Under the pieces are notes generated by a model. It did no database searches. It saw only the letters and a list, made by a program, of their open reading frames with translations, and was not told the DNA's origin. Of a stretch of DNA of 64,000 nt, positions 43,046 to 50,884 are shown piece after piece. The DNA comes from Bradyrhizobium japonicum USDA 6 (GTDB taxonomy: Bacteria; Pseudomonadota; Alphaproteobacteria; Rhizobiales; Xanthobacteraceae), in the NCBI RefSeq assembly GCF_000284375.1, contig NC_017249.1, positions 1,714,001 to 1,778,000 of the forward strand. The letters run 5' to 3'. Numbering within the stretch: the stretch's first letter is position 1; every line of letters starts with the position of its first letter. A program made the translations under genes and the position numbers.

Positions 43046-44500
43046 CTACGGCGTGACCGCGCCGCGTGCGACCGCGCGCGGGGCGGTCAGTTGTTTCCAT
43101 GTCGAGTTGGCGACGTGCACCGGCGAGAACGCCGGACGCTCGATGTAGTGACCGTCGCCGGCCTCGGCGCAGAGATCGCCATCCTTCCAGACGATGCGGC
43201 CACGCGAGAGCGTCGCGGCCGGTCCGCCGGTGCAGGCAAAGCCTTCGAACACGTTGTAATCGATCCGGCTCATCTGCCGCTTCGCGCTGATGGTCTTGCT
43301 CGCCCTGGGGTCCCATACCACGATATCGGCGTCCGAACCGACGGCGACGGCGCCCTTGCGCGGGTAGATGTTGAGGATGCGCGCGATGTTCGCCGAGGTC
43401 ACCGCGACGAATTCTTCCTTCGTGAGCCGCCCCGTGGCGACGCCCGCGGTCCACAGAAGTGCGAGCCGATCTTCGAGGCCGCCGGTGCCGTTCGGGATCT
43501 TCCTGAAATCGCCGCGCCCGAACCGCTTCTGCTCGGTGGTGAAGGCGCAATGATCGGTGGCGACCACCTGGAGCGAGCCTGATTGCAGGCCGGCCCAAAG
43601 ACTGTCCTGGTGCGATCTGTCGCGGAACGGCGGCGACATCACGCGCTGTGCGGAATGATCCCAGTCCCTGTTCTGGTACTCGCCGGCATCCAGCAGCAGA
43701 TGCTGGATCAGCGGCTCGCCATAGACACGTTTGCCCGCGGCCCGTGCGCGGGCGATTGCCTCATGCGCCTCACGGCAGCTCGTGTGCACGATATAGACCG
43801 GCGTGCCCGTCATGTCCGCGATCATGATGGCGCGGTTGGTGGCTTCGCCCTCGACCTCCGGCGGCCGTGAGTAGGCGTGGCCTTCGGGGCCGGTGACGCC
43901 GCGCGCGATCAGCGCTTCCTGCATCAAGGCGACGACGTCGCCGTTTTCCGCATGGACCACAGGCATGGCGCCGAGATGGGCGCAGCGCGCGAACGAGTTG
44001 TAGAGCTCGTCGTCGTTCACCATCAGCGCGCCCTTGTAGGCCATGAAGTGCTTGAAGGTGTTGATGCCGTAGGTTTTGACCACGGTCTCCATCTCGTCAT
44101 AGATCTGCTTCGACCACGACGTCACCGCCATGTGGAAGCCGTAGTCGGTCGCCGCCTTCTCGGATTTGTGCCGCCACTCCTGATAGGCCGCGAGCATCGA
44201 CTGGCCGGGATCGGGCAGGCAGAAGTCCACCACCATGGTGGTGCCGCCGGTCAACGCCGCCTTCGTTCCGGATTCGAAATCGTCGGCGGTCACCGTGCCC
44301 ATGAACGGCATTTCGAGATGGGTGTGCGGATCGATCCCGCCCGGGATGACATAGGCGCCGCCGGCATCGACGATCTCCGCGCCCGTCGGTGCATCGAGCG
44401 ATGTTCCGATCGCGACGATGGTCTCGCCATCGACCAGCAGGTCAGCACGGCGCGAATGATCGTGATTGACGACGGTGCCGCCGCGGATGAGGAGGGACAT
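43046..44500 (-). CDS. hydA: Dihydropyrimidinase / D-hydantoinase
   Basis: 484 residues. Metal site HxH in IPGGIDPHTHLEMPF, the carboxylated Lys in KHFMAYKGALM, His in VVHAENGD and the Asp in VVATDHCAF, all as in dihydropyrimidinase. It opens dihydrouracil or hydantoin rings in pyrimidine breakdown. Other pyrimidine genes are not adjacent. Length is typical. The ATG at 44500 has GGAG close upstream. Confidence 0.93.
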   Translation of the reverse strand: MSLLIRGGTVVNHDHSRRADLLVDGETIVAIGTSLDAPTGAEIVDAGGAYVIPGGIDPHTHLEMPFMGTVTADDFESGTKAALTGGTTMVVDFCLPDPGQSMLAAYQEWRHKSEKAATDYGFHMAVTSWSKQIYDEMETVVKTYGINTFKHFMAYKGALMVNDDELYNSFARCAHLGAMPVVHAENGDVVALMQEALIARGVTGPEGHAYSRPPEVEGEATNRAIMIADMTGTPVYIVHTSCREAHEAIARARAAGKRVYGEPLIQHLLLDAGEYQNRDWDHSAQRVMSPPFRDRSHQDSLWAGLQSGSLQVVATDHCAFTTEQKRFGRGDFRKIPNGTGGLEDRLALLWTAGVATGRLTKEEFVAVTSANIARILNIYPRKGAVAVGSDADIVVWDPRASKTISAKRQMSRIDYNVFEGFACTGGPAATLSRGRIVWKDGDLCAEAGDGHYIERPAFSPVHVANSTWKQLTAPRAVARGAVTP

Positions 44501-44614
44501 GGGAGACTCCGGAGAGAGGACGAGACGCGGCGAAAGCTAGGCGTGCTGCCAGCGATGCGACAGGCGAAATTTTAGTCAGGCGTCGCCGCCAGTTTCGCTG
44601 CGCTCTCTCGGCTT

Positions 44615-45223
44615 CTACGCCGCCCTAGCGATCAAGCCGTCGATCATCGCCCGCACCAGGCCCGCGATTTCCTTCCGCAGCGCCGGCAGCGGCACGGCGA
44701 CCAGCCTCTGCTCGAGCCCCAGCGCCACCATGCCATGCACGGCCGAGAACAGGCTGCGCGCGGTGATGCCGAGCTCCTCTGTCCCTCTGTCCGGAAACAA
44801 CGCTGCCAGTGGCGCGTAGATGTGGCGGAACAGCTGCAACTGGTCGTCCACGGACCAGTCGGGGACTTCCTTGCCAAGCTCCATGCGATGCTCGAACATT
44901 GCGCGCCAGAGCTCGAGATTCTCTGCGGCGAAATCGCAATAGGCGATCGCGATGCGGACCAGCGTCTCCTGCGGCGATGGATTGCCCGCGCTCACCGCCG
45001 CGCTGAGCACCTTGTCGAGCCGGAGTAGCGTGCGCGAGCCGACGCGCAGGACCAACTCGTCCATGTCGGCGACGAGATTGTAGACCGCGCCATTGGCGCA
45101 GCCGATCTCGCGGGCGAGATCGCGGGTTTTGAGACCCGCCAACCCTCGCTCAGCGATCATCCGCTCGGCCGCCTGGATCAGGTCGGCCCGCAGTTTCTCT
45201 CGACGTTTCAAAGCTCTAGTCAT
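44615..45223 (-). CDS. TetR-family repressor of the pspA locus
   Basis: 202 residues. An N-terminal helix-turn-helix (LRADLIQAAERMIAERGLAG then TRDLAREIGCANGAVYNLVA) and an all-helical ligand domain. It is divergent from pspA-yiaA, and three related 15-bp palindromes fill the space between, one on the probable pspA -35 box. It therefore most likely represses pspA and itself. The ligand is unknown; an envelope-active compound is a reasonable guess. Confidence 0.9.
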   Translation of the reverse strand: MTRALKRREKLRADLIQAAERMIAERGLAGLKTRDLAREIGCANGAVYNLVADMDELVLRVGSRTLLRLDKVLSAAVSAGNPSPQETLVRIAIAYCDFAAENLELWRAMFEHRMELGKEVPDWSVDDQLQLFRHIYAPLAALFPDRGTEELGITARSLFSAVHGMVALGLEQRLVAVPLPALRKEIAGLVRAMIDGLIARAA

Positions 45224-45238
45224 TTGTTAATCAAATTC

Positions 45239-45253
45239 TTGAGCAGCGCTCAA
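45239..45253. promoter_or_regulatory. TetR operator O1
   Basis: Palindrome TTGAGC-AGC-GCTCAA. It lies 15 bp upstream of the tetR start codon. Confidence 0.65.
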
Positions 45254-45260
45254 ATATTTA

Positions 45261-45275
45261 TTGAACGATGTTCAA
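45261..45275. promoter_or_regulatory. TetR operator O2
   Basis: Palindrome TTGAAC-GAT-GTTCAA, 22 bp (two helical turns) from O1. Its left half is also the candidate -35 box of pspA. Confidence 0.7.
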
Positions 45276-45289
45276 GGTCTCTGCTACAA
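45261..45289 (+). promoter_or_regulatory. Candidate pspA promoter
   Basis: TTGAAC (45261-45266), 17-bp spacer and CTACAA (45284-45289). The overlap with operator O2 would allow direct block of RNA polymerase. Confidence 0.55.
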
Positions 45290-45296
45290 ACCATTC

Positions 45297-45311
45297 GTGA
45301 GCAACGCTCAT
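45297..45311. promoter_or_regulatory. TetR operator O3
   Basis: GTGAGC-AAC-GCTCAT, a slightly imperfect copy of O1, just downstream of the predicted pspA transcript start and 36 bp from O2. Confidence 0.55.
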
Positions 45312-45326
45312 AACAGGGAGCAGCAA

Positions 45327-46022
45327 ATGTTCAAGACCGTAGTGACGCTTTTCCGCGGCAGCGTGGCCGCCGCGGGCGAGGAACTGGAAGACCGGACGGC
45401 CCTTCTGATCCTCGACCAGCAGATGCGCGATGCGGCCGCCGCCGTCGAGCGCAGCAAGCGGACGCTGGCACTGGCGATCGCCCAGGACCAGCAGGAAGGC
45501 CGCAAGCTCGAGGCGACCGTCGCCCGCATCGCCGACCTCGAGACCCGCGCGGTTGCGGCGCTCGACGGTGGCCGCGAGGACCTCGCCAAGGACGCGGCCG
45601 AAGCCATTGCGGGCCTGGAGGCCGATCGCGATGCGGCGATGACGGCCCGCGCGTTGTTCGCGACCGAGATCATCAGGCTGAAGCGCCACGTCGCAAGCGC
45701 GCAGGCTCGCATCACCGAGCTCGATCGCGGCCGCCGCGTCGCCCGTGCCTCCGAAGCGGTGCGCTCGCTTCGCCGCAGCGGCATCGAGGCGGCACGTCCT
45801 TACGAATCCACGTTGCCGGAAGCGGAGAGCACCTTGAGGCGCCTGCGCGACCGGCAAATGGAAGCCCAGGCCGCTGACGACGCGCTGGTCGAGCTCGATG
45901 CGGCCACTGGCCCGCTCGCCACCGCCGAAAGACTCGCCGAGCAGGGCTTTGGCCCCCGGCTCAAGACGACCGCGGACGACGTGCTGGCGCGGTTGAAGTC
46001 CAAGCGCATGCCGACGGCCTGA
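45327..46022 (+). CDS. pspA: PspA/IM30 family envelope-stress protein
   Basis: 231 residues, almost all alpha-helix with long coiled coils, beginning MFKTVVTLFRGSVAAAGEEL and rich in Ala, Arg, Glu. This is the PspA/IM30 (ESCRT-III-like) build: proteins of this family line the inner membrane and maintain it under stress. Classical pspBC/pspF genes are absent; instead a TetR repressor and a YiaA-like membrane protein accompany it. AGGGAG precedes the ATG at 45327; an ATG at 45261 lies inside an operator and is less likely. Confidence 0.87.
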   Translation: MFKTVVTLFRGSVAAAGEELEDRTALLILDQQMRDAAAAVERSKRTLALAIAQDQQEGRKLEATVARIADLETRAVAALDGGREDLAKDAAEAIAGLEADRDAAMTARALFATEIIRLKRHVASAQARITELDRGRRVARASEAVRSLRRSGIEAARPYESTLPEAESTLRRLRDRQMEAQAADDALVELDAATGPLATAERLAEQGFGPRLKTTADDVLARLKSKRMPTA

Positions 46023-46058
46023 CCCCAAACTCATCATTCGAACCGACAGGAGACCATC

Positions 46059-46334
46059 ATGAACCAGAACGGCCAGCCCCACAGCAGCGCCTGGGTGACC
46101 TTCACTTACGCGTCCTTCGCAGCCTCCGCGTTCCTCGTCGCCATCGGCATCTTCTTCCTGCCGATCGATCTCTGGATGAAGGGCTATCTCACCATGGGCA
46201 TCGTGATGCTGATCCAGACCTGCATCACCCTGACCAAGACGGTGCGCGACAATCACGAGAGCAGCCGGCTGGTGAACCGGATCGAGGATGCCAAGGCCGA
46301 GCGCCTGCTGATGGAAGTGTCCAAGGCGGCTTGA
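46059..46334 (+). CDS. YiaA/YiaB-type two-helix inner-membrane protein
   Basis: 91 residues with two membrane helices: WVTFTYASFAASAFLVAIGI and LTMGIVMLIQTCITLTKTV, followed by RDNHESSRLVNRIEDAKAER. That is the YiaA/B double-helix domain. It is 36 bp downstream of pspA on the same strand and preceded by AGGAG, so it is part of the same operon. It may anchor PspA at the membrane; this is inference from context. Confidence 0.85.
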   Translation: MNQNGQPHSSAWVTFTYASFAASAFLVAIGIFFLPIDLWMKGYLTMGIVMLIQTCITLTKTVRDNHESSRLVNRIEDAKAERLLMEVSKAA

Positions 46335-46595
46335 GGCGAGAGCGCATATAAGCGTGATGCTAGTTGCAATATGGAGCGGCGGATGCCCTGGCATCCACCG
46401 CTCGCGCCGTGAGACCATCCACCATCGAGCAGCCGTGGCGTGCGACGATCGCGGAGCTTCATACCGCGCCTGCGAAATGCAACCGAGCCATGACGGATCG
46501 CGCGGGCGGGCGACCTTGCGCGCCGGCGCGGGCAGGGGCACTCTGCGCAAGCGGCGCACAAGAACGCCGCCAATAAGATTGCGCGAGGAAGCTTC

Positions 46596-47657
46596 ATGGC
46601 GGTGACGCGGATCGACTGCGATATCCACCCGGCGGTTGGTGGCACACGCACGACGCTGCTTCCCTATCTCAGCGATCACTGGAAAGAGCAGGTCGTGAGC
46701 CGCGCCATCGACGGGCTCGATCTCACCTCCTATCCGCCGAGCATGCCGCTGACCGGCCGTGCCGACTGGCGGTCGGCAAATGGCGCCAAGCCCGGCTCCG
46801 ATCTCGCCATGGTGCAGAAGGGCGCCTTTGATCAATTGGGCGCCAGCCACGCGATCCTCAACGTGCTCTACGGCGCGCAGGCCGTATTCGACGCCTATAT
46901 GGCCGCCGATTTCTGCAAGGCGATCAACGACTGGATCGCCGCCGAATGGCTGTCGCGCGATCCCCGCCTGCGGGCTTCCATCGTGGTGCCGATGCAGGAC
47001 CCGGATCTCGCGATCGAGGAGATCGAGCGCCGCGCCGGCGACAATCGTTTCGTCTCCATCCTGGTGTTGGCGCAGGGCGAGACGCTGCTGGGACGGCGGC
47101 ATTATTGGCCGGTGTACCGGCTCGCCGAGAAGTACAGGCTGCCGCTCGCGATCCATGCCGGCACGCAATATCGGCAGGCGCCGAGTTCGGCCGGCTGGCC
47201 GTCGCATCGCTACGAATACTACTTCGTCGAGGCGCAGGCGTTTCAGGCGCAGATATTGAGCCTGATCTATGAGGGCGTGTTCGGCAAGTTTCCGAACCTG
47301 AAAGTCGTGCTGATGGAATCCGGCGTGAGCTGGCTGCCGGCCTTCATGTGGCGCGCCAACAAGACCTGGCGCGGCGTCCGCGTCGAGGTTCCCTGGGTCG
47401 AACGCGAGCCGGCCGCGATCATCCGCGACAATTTCCGCGTCACCATGCAGCCGTTCGACGCGCCTAACGATGCCAAGAGTGTCGAGGAGATCATCGACCA
47501 GATCGGCTCGGAAAAGATGTTCTTGTTCGCGTCCGACTATCCGCACTGGCAGTTCGACGGCGACGATCCGATCCCGCCGAACCTGCCGAAGAGCATCATC
47601 GCGAAGATGTGCGTCGACAATCCGCTGGAAACGTTTCCGCGGTTGTCGCTGAACTAG
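46596..47657 (+). CDS. Amidohydrolase (Amidohydro_2 family), first of a tandem pair
   Basis: 353 residues. TIM-barrel metal enzyme: DCDIHP (D-x-H) near the N-terminus, AIHAGTQY with a His ligand and FASDYPHWQFDGDDP with the catalytic Asp near the end. Relatives include decarboxylases and hydrolases of aromatic and carboxylate compounds (ACMSD, LigY/LigJ types). The next gene is a paralogue with matching blocks (PGSDLA, INDW, RDPRL, YWPVY). GAGGAAG precedes the ATG. Substrate unknown. Confidence 0.85.
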   Translation: MAVTRIDCDIHPAVGGTRTTLLPYLSDHWKEQVVSRAIDGLDLTSYPPSMPLTGRADWRSANGAKPGSDLAMVQKGAFDQLGASHAILNVLYGAQAVFDAYMAADFCKAINDWIAAEWLSRDPRLRASIVVPMQDPDLAIEEIERRAGDNRFVSILVLAQGETLLGRRHYWPVYRLAEKYRLPLAIHAGTQYRQAPSSAGWPSHRYEYYFVEAQAFQAQILSLIYEGVFGKFPNLKVVLMESGVSWLPAFMWRANKTWRGVRVEVPWVEREPAAIIRDNFRVTMQPFDAPNDAKSVEEIIDQIGSEKMFLFASDYPHWQFDGDDPIPPNLPKSIIAKMCVDNPLETFPRLSLN

Positions 47658-47718
47658 CGCATGATCCGGAAAAAGTGGGAACCGGTTTTCCGATAAGATC
47701 ATGCGCAAACAAAAAAAC
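47657..47718. repeat. Second copy of the GCATGATCCGGAAAA palindrome
   Basis: GCGCATGATC at the left pairs with GATCATGCGC at the right, and CGGAAAA with TTTTCCG. It begins on the last base of the upstream stop codon and ends in an A-rich run just before the ribosome site of the next gene. Confidence 0.8.
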
Positions 47719-47729
47719 TGGAGGATCGC

Positions 47730-48842
47730 ATGAGTGACGTCATCGACCGCCCGCTGCTCGACGAGGAAAAGCCCGCCACCTCGCGGCTGCGTATCGTCGA
47801 TTGCGACGTGCATCCGAGCCTGCACTCGTTCGACGATCTGAACGAGTTCCTGCCAAAACGCTGGCAGCAGCATCTGAAGGAGTATGGCAGCCATTTGCGC
47901 ACGCCTTATCTCTTCACCACGCCCTATCCGCGTTCCTCGCCACTGATCGCGCGGCGCGATGCGTGGCCGCCGACCGGCGGGCCGCCCGGCTCCGATCTCG
48001 CTTTCATGCAGAAGCAGCATCTCGATCCGCTCGACGTCGAGTTCGGGATTCTGCAGGTGCTCGATCTCTTCATCTTCTCGCAGCAGAACCTGGAGTTCGG
48101 CGCCGCGATCCAGCGCGCCATCAACGACTGGCAGCTTGCGTTCTGGTCGCACCGCGATCCGCGCTTGAAGGCCTCGATCCTGGTCGGGCAGGACGGCGTG
48201 GATCTCGCCATCGCCGAGATCGAGCGCTGCGCCAAGATCGGCGAATACATCCAGATCAACGTCTCGCCGCGCGCCAACGAGCCGCTCGGCCGCCGTCGCT
48301 ATTGGCCGATCTACGAGCGTGCGCAGGCGCTGGACCTGCCGCTCGGCATCCATGTCGGCGGCTATGGCGGCCATCCGCCGACCGGCGGCGGCTGGCCGTC
48401 TTATTATGTCGAGGAGCACCAGTCCAACGCGCACACCATCGCGGCGCAGCTTGCGAGCCTCGTCATCGAAGGCGTGCCGGAGCGCTTTCCGAAGCTGAAG
48501 ATCGTCTTCATCGAGGGCGGCTTCGGCTGGATCCCCTCGGCGGTGTGGCGGATGGACCAGCATTTCGAGCGCTTCCGCAGCGAGGTGCCGCATCTCAAGC
48601 GCAAGCCGTCGGAATATGTGCGCGAGCATTTCTGGTTCACGACGCAGCCGATCGACGAGCCCGACGAGGCGCGGCATCTGCGTTCGCTGATCGAATGGGT
48701 CGGCATCGATCGTCTGCTGTTCTCGTCGGACTATCCGCACTGGGATTTCGACGATCCGCGCTTCGCCTTCAAGACGCCGCTGACGGAGGCCGAGCGGAAG
48801 AAGATCTTCAGCACCAATGCCCGTTCGGTCTACAAGTTCTGA
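47730..48842 (+). CDS. Amidohydrolase (Amidohydro_2 family), second of a tandem pair
   Basis: 370 residues. The same fold and ligands as its neighbour: DCDVHPSLHS, GIHVGGYGG and FSSDYPHWDFDDP. An aligned central part (AINDWQLAFWSHRDPRLKAS) shows the two arose by duplication. The ATG at 47730 is preceded by TGGAGG. Followed 21 bp later by a Rieske ferredoxin gene, so the three genes probably work together, perhaps on a cyclic or aromatic substrate. Confidence 0.87.
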   Translation: MSDVIDRPLLDEEKPATSRLRIVDCDVHPSLHSFDDLNEFLPKRWQQHLKEYGSHLRTPYLFTTPYPRSSPLIARRDAWPPTGGPPGSDLAFMQKQHLDPLDVEFGILQVLDLFIFSQQNLEFGAAIQRAINDWQLAFWSHRDPRLKASILVGQDGVDLAIAEIERCAKIGEYIQINVSPRANEPLGRRRYWPIYERAQALDLPLGIHVGGYGGHPPTGGGWPSYYVEEHQSNAHTIAAQLASLVIEGVPERFPKLKIVFIEGGFGWIPSAVWRMDQHFERFRSEVPHLKRKPSEYVREHFWFTTQPIDEPDEARHLRSLIEWVGIDRLLFSSDYPHWDFDDPRFAFKTPLTEAERKKIFSTNARSVYKF

Positions 48843-48863
48843 GCAAGGAGGTTCTGAACGGAT

Positions 48864-49277
48864 ATGGCCCGTCACATTGTCGCGCGCACCTCGGAGATCC
48901 CGCCCGGCGGCAACAAGGTCGTCGATATCGCGGGCCGCGACATCGTCGTGTTCCACGTCAATGGCGAGTTCTTCGCGCTGTTGAACCGCTGCCCGCATGA
49001 GGGCGCGCCGTTGGAGAAGGCGGCTTGCGTCGCGCGGCTGACCTCGCCCGAGCCCGGAATCTATGAGCGCTCGCGCGTCGGCGAGATGCTGCGCTGTCCC
49101 TGGCACGGCTGGGAATTCGACATGCGCAACGGCCAGTCCTGGTTCGATCCGAAACGGGTCAAGATCCGGTCCTATCCGGTCGCGGTGGAACGTGGCGAAG
49201 AGTTGCAGAAGGGCCCGTATGTCGCCGAGACGTTTCCGGTGCATGTCGAAGACAGCTATGTGATTGTCGAGGTCTGA
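48864..49277 (+). CDS. Rieske [2Fe-2S] ferredoxin
   Basis: 137 residues. The cluster ligands are plain: CPHEGAP (C43, H45) and CPWHGWEFD (C78, H81). The small size with no membrane helix marks a soluble Rieske ferredoxin, which passes electrons to an oxygenase; the spacing between the two motifs (about 33 residues) is longer than the common 17-20 because of an insert (SPEPGIYERSRVGE). An AAGGAGG lies about 13 bases before the ATG. No oxygenase subunit is adjacent. Confidence 0.9.
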   Translation: MARHIVARTSEIPPGGNKVVDIAGRDIVVFHVNGEFFALLNRCPHEGAPLEKAACVARLTSPEPGIYERSRVGEMLRCPWHGWEFDMRNGQSWFDPKRVKIRSYPVAVERGEELQKGPYVAETFPVHVEDSYVIVEV

Positions 49278-49350
49278 GCCGGCATTGCCGATTGAGATTC
49301 CAACGCAGGTGCGTTATGGCTCTCGCGCTTTCCAGAGGCGGAGATGAGCT

Positions 49351-49557
49351 TTGTCGAAACAATCCCTGCGTGAGGAGGCCGAGCGCCTGATCCGCGAATC
49401 GATGGAAAAGAAGACCATCGTCGTCAAGCAGGGCTCGACCCGCATCGAGGCCGTCTGCGGCAAGTGCGGCGCGCCGAACCGGGTGCAGGCTGAAAAAGGC
49501 CAGAGCCGGGTCAAGTTCGCCTGCAAGAATTGCGGGCATCAGCAGGAAACGCTGTAG
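49351..49557 (+). CDS. Small zinc-ribbon protein
   Basis: 68 residues. Two CxxC pairs, CGKCGAPN and CKNCGHQ, form a zinc ribbon in the second half; the first half is an amphipathic helix (REEAERLIRESMEKK). The start is TTG at 49351, supported by GGCGGAG about ten bases upstream; no in-frame ATG is available before the helix. Similar small ribbons are often hypothetical proteins with nucleic acid or protein binding roles. Function unknown. Confidence 0.72.
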   Translation: MSKQSLREEAERLIRESMEKKTIVVKQGSTRIEAVCGKCGAPNRVQAEKGQSRVKFACKNCGHQQETL

Positions 49558-49566
49558 CGTTCTTAA

Positions 49567-49594
49567 CCTCTCCCCGCCCTTCTGCGGGGAGAGG
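49567..49594. repeat. CCTCTCCCCGC/GCGGGGAGAGG palindrome
   Basis: Perfect 11-bp arms (49567-49577 and 49584-49594) around CCTTCT. It follows the zinc-ribbon gene. Confidence 0.75.
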
Positions 49595-49807
49595 CGTAGG
49601 CCGCCTTTCGGCGGTCGTTCTCAAGAACGCCGAAGCAAAGCTTCAGCTATGTCACCCTCGGCGATGCGAAGCATCGTCCGACGCGATCCGGGTGAGGGGC
49701 ATGGCACAGAGCCGCCGCGACAAAAGTCTCGCCGACTCCACGCCGTCCGCTACGGAATCCCTTTCAATAATTCGCGCCGCAGTTTGCGGATGCGGCGCCT
49801 CACCCCA

Positions 49808-49836
49808 CCCTCTCCCCGTAAGAACGGGGCGAGGGA
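49808..49836. repeat. CCCTCTCCCCGT/ACGGGGCGAGGG palindrome
   Basis: Second copy of the same type some 240 bp further on, just before the end of the SDR gene. The space between the copies (49595-49807) has no convincing gene. Confidence 0.65.
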
Positions 49837-49855
49837 GTGAGAGAGCGGTGCAAGC

Positions 49856-50701
49856 CTACGCCCCCTTCACGAACTTCGCGAACGCGTCGGCATAGTCCGG
49901 ATGCCAGCGCGACAGCGGCGGGCGGTTCTCGACGATGTCGCCGGCGGCCCACAGCATCCGCTTCTCGTCGAGCGCGCGAGGTACATCGTTGTCCGGACAG
50001 AGGATGTAGAAGTCGCCGGCCTCCAGCCGCGCCAGCATGAAATCCACGGTCTGCTCAGCCGTCCAGGCTCCGGCCGGCTTCTCGGTGCGGCCCTTTGCGG
50101 TCAGGCCGGTGAAGACGAAGCCGGGAATGAGCAGATGTGCGGTGATGCGGCAGTCCTTCGTGTTGCGCAGCTCGTGCTGGAGCGCTTCCGTAAACGCCTT
50201 CACGCCGGCCTTGGAGACGTTGTAGGCGGGATCGCCGGGCGGCGTGGTGATGCCCTGCTTCGAGCCGGTGTTGATGATGAGGCCGGGCCTGCCGCGCGCG
50301 ATCATGCCGGGCGCGAAGATGCGCGAGCCGTTGATGATGCCCCACATGTTGACGCCGATGATGCGCTGCCAGTTGTCGGGCTCGGCGAACAGCGTGCTGC
50401 CCGGCTGAATGCCGGCATTGTTCATGAGGATGTCAGCACCGCCGAAGCGCTCGCGCACGCCGCGTTCCAGTTCCGCCACGCTCTCGGCCTTGCTGACATC
50501 GACCGCGAACGTCATCACATGTGTAGCAGGCGTGACGGATGACAGTTTTGTTGCAGCTTCCGCCAGCCGCGCCTGATCCACATCTGCGATGCACACCTTC
50601 AAGCCGACGCGCGCGAAGGCCAGCGCGGCAGCCAGTCCGATACCGGATGCGCCGCCCGTGATCACGGCGACATTGTCTTTGACGATGGCGGAATGTGGCA
50701 T
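49856..50701 (-). CDS. Short-chain dehydrogenase/reductase (SDR)
   Basis: 281 residues. Cofactor motif VITGGASGIGLAAALAF (TGxxxGIG), NNAGIQPG, and active site INTGSKQG with the Ser and YNVSK (Tyr and Lys). A classical SDR using NAD(P). The specific alcohol/ketone is unknown. It is divergent from the aldehyde dehydrogenase, with 183 bp between, and the two may share a pathway (alcohol to aldehyde to acid). Confidence 0.92.
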   Translation of the reverse strand: MPHSAIVKDNVAVITGGASGIGLAAALAFARVGLKVCIADVDQARLAEAATKLSSVTPATHVMTFAVDVSKAESVAELERGVRERFGGADILMNNAGIQPGSTLFAEPDNWQRIIGVNMWGIINGSRIFAPGMIARGRPGLIINTGSKQGITTPPGDPAYNVSKAGVKAFTEALQHELRNTKDCRITAHLLIPGFVFTGLTAKGRTEKPAGAWTAEQTVDFMLARLEAGDFYILCPDNDVPRALDEKRMLWAAGDIVENRPPLSRWHPDYADAFAKFVKGA

Positions 50702-50884
50702 GGTTGGTCTCCGGGGAAGGGATCGGTCGAGCTATAACATGGCACTCGCGCGACCCTGCACAAGTCGGCATGGGAGGTCTTCGTTCCACGCCGCCTTTAC
50801 GCCTTTCCGGCGGCGCTGTATTCTATTTGACCTAACGATCCCGCCTAGATCGGACCAATCAATCATTTGACAGGGAGTGCAGCC

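Noticed and set aside
45239..45275. FixK/FNR box reading of TTGAGCAGCGCTCAA and TTGAACGATGTTCAA
   Set aside because: The spacer is 7, not 6, and the palindromes extend inward (GAGC/GCTC, GAAC/GTTC), which fits TetR operators next to a tetR gene better.
45258..49244. A 1328-codon open frame on the minus strand
   Set aside because: It lies opposite pspA, both amidohydrolases and the Rieske gene, all of which have clear families. Long antisense frames are expected at this GC content; its translation has low complexity and no motifs.
49567..49836. Two spaced palindromes as the start of a CRISPR array
   Set aside because: Only two imperfect copies with unlike spacing and no cas genes nearby.
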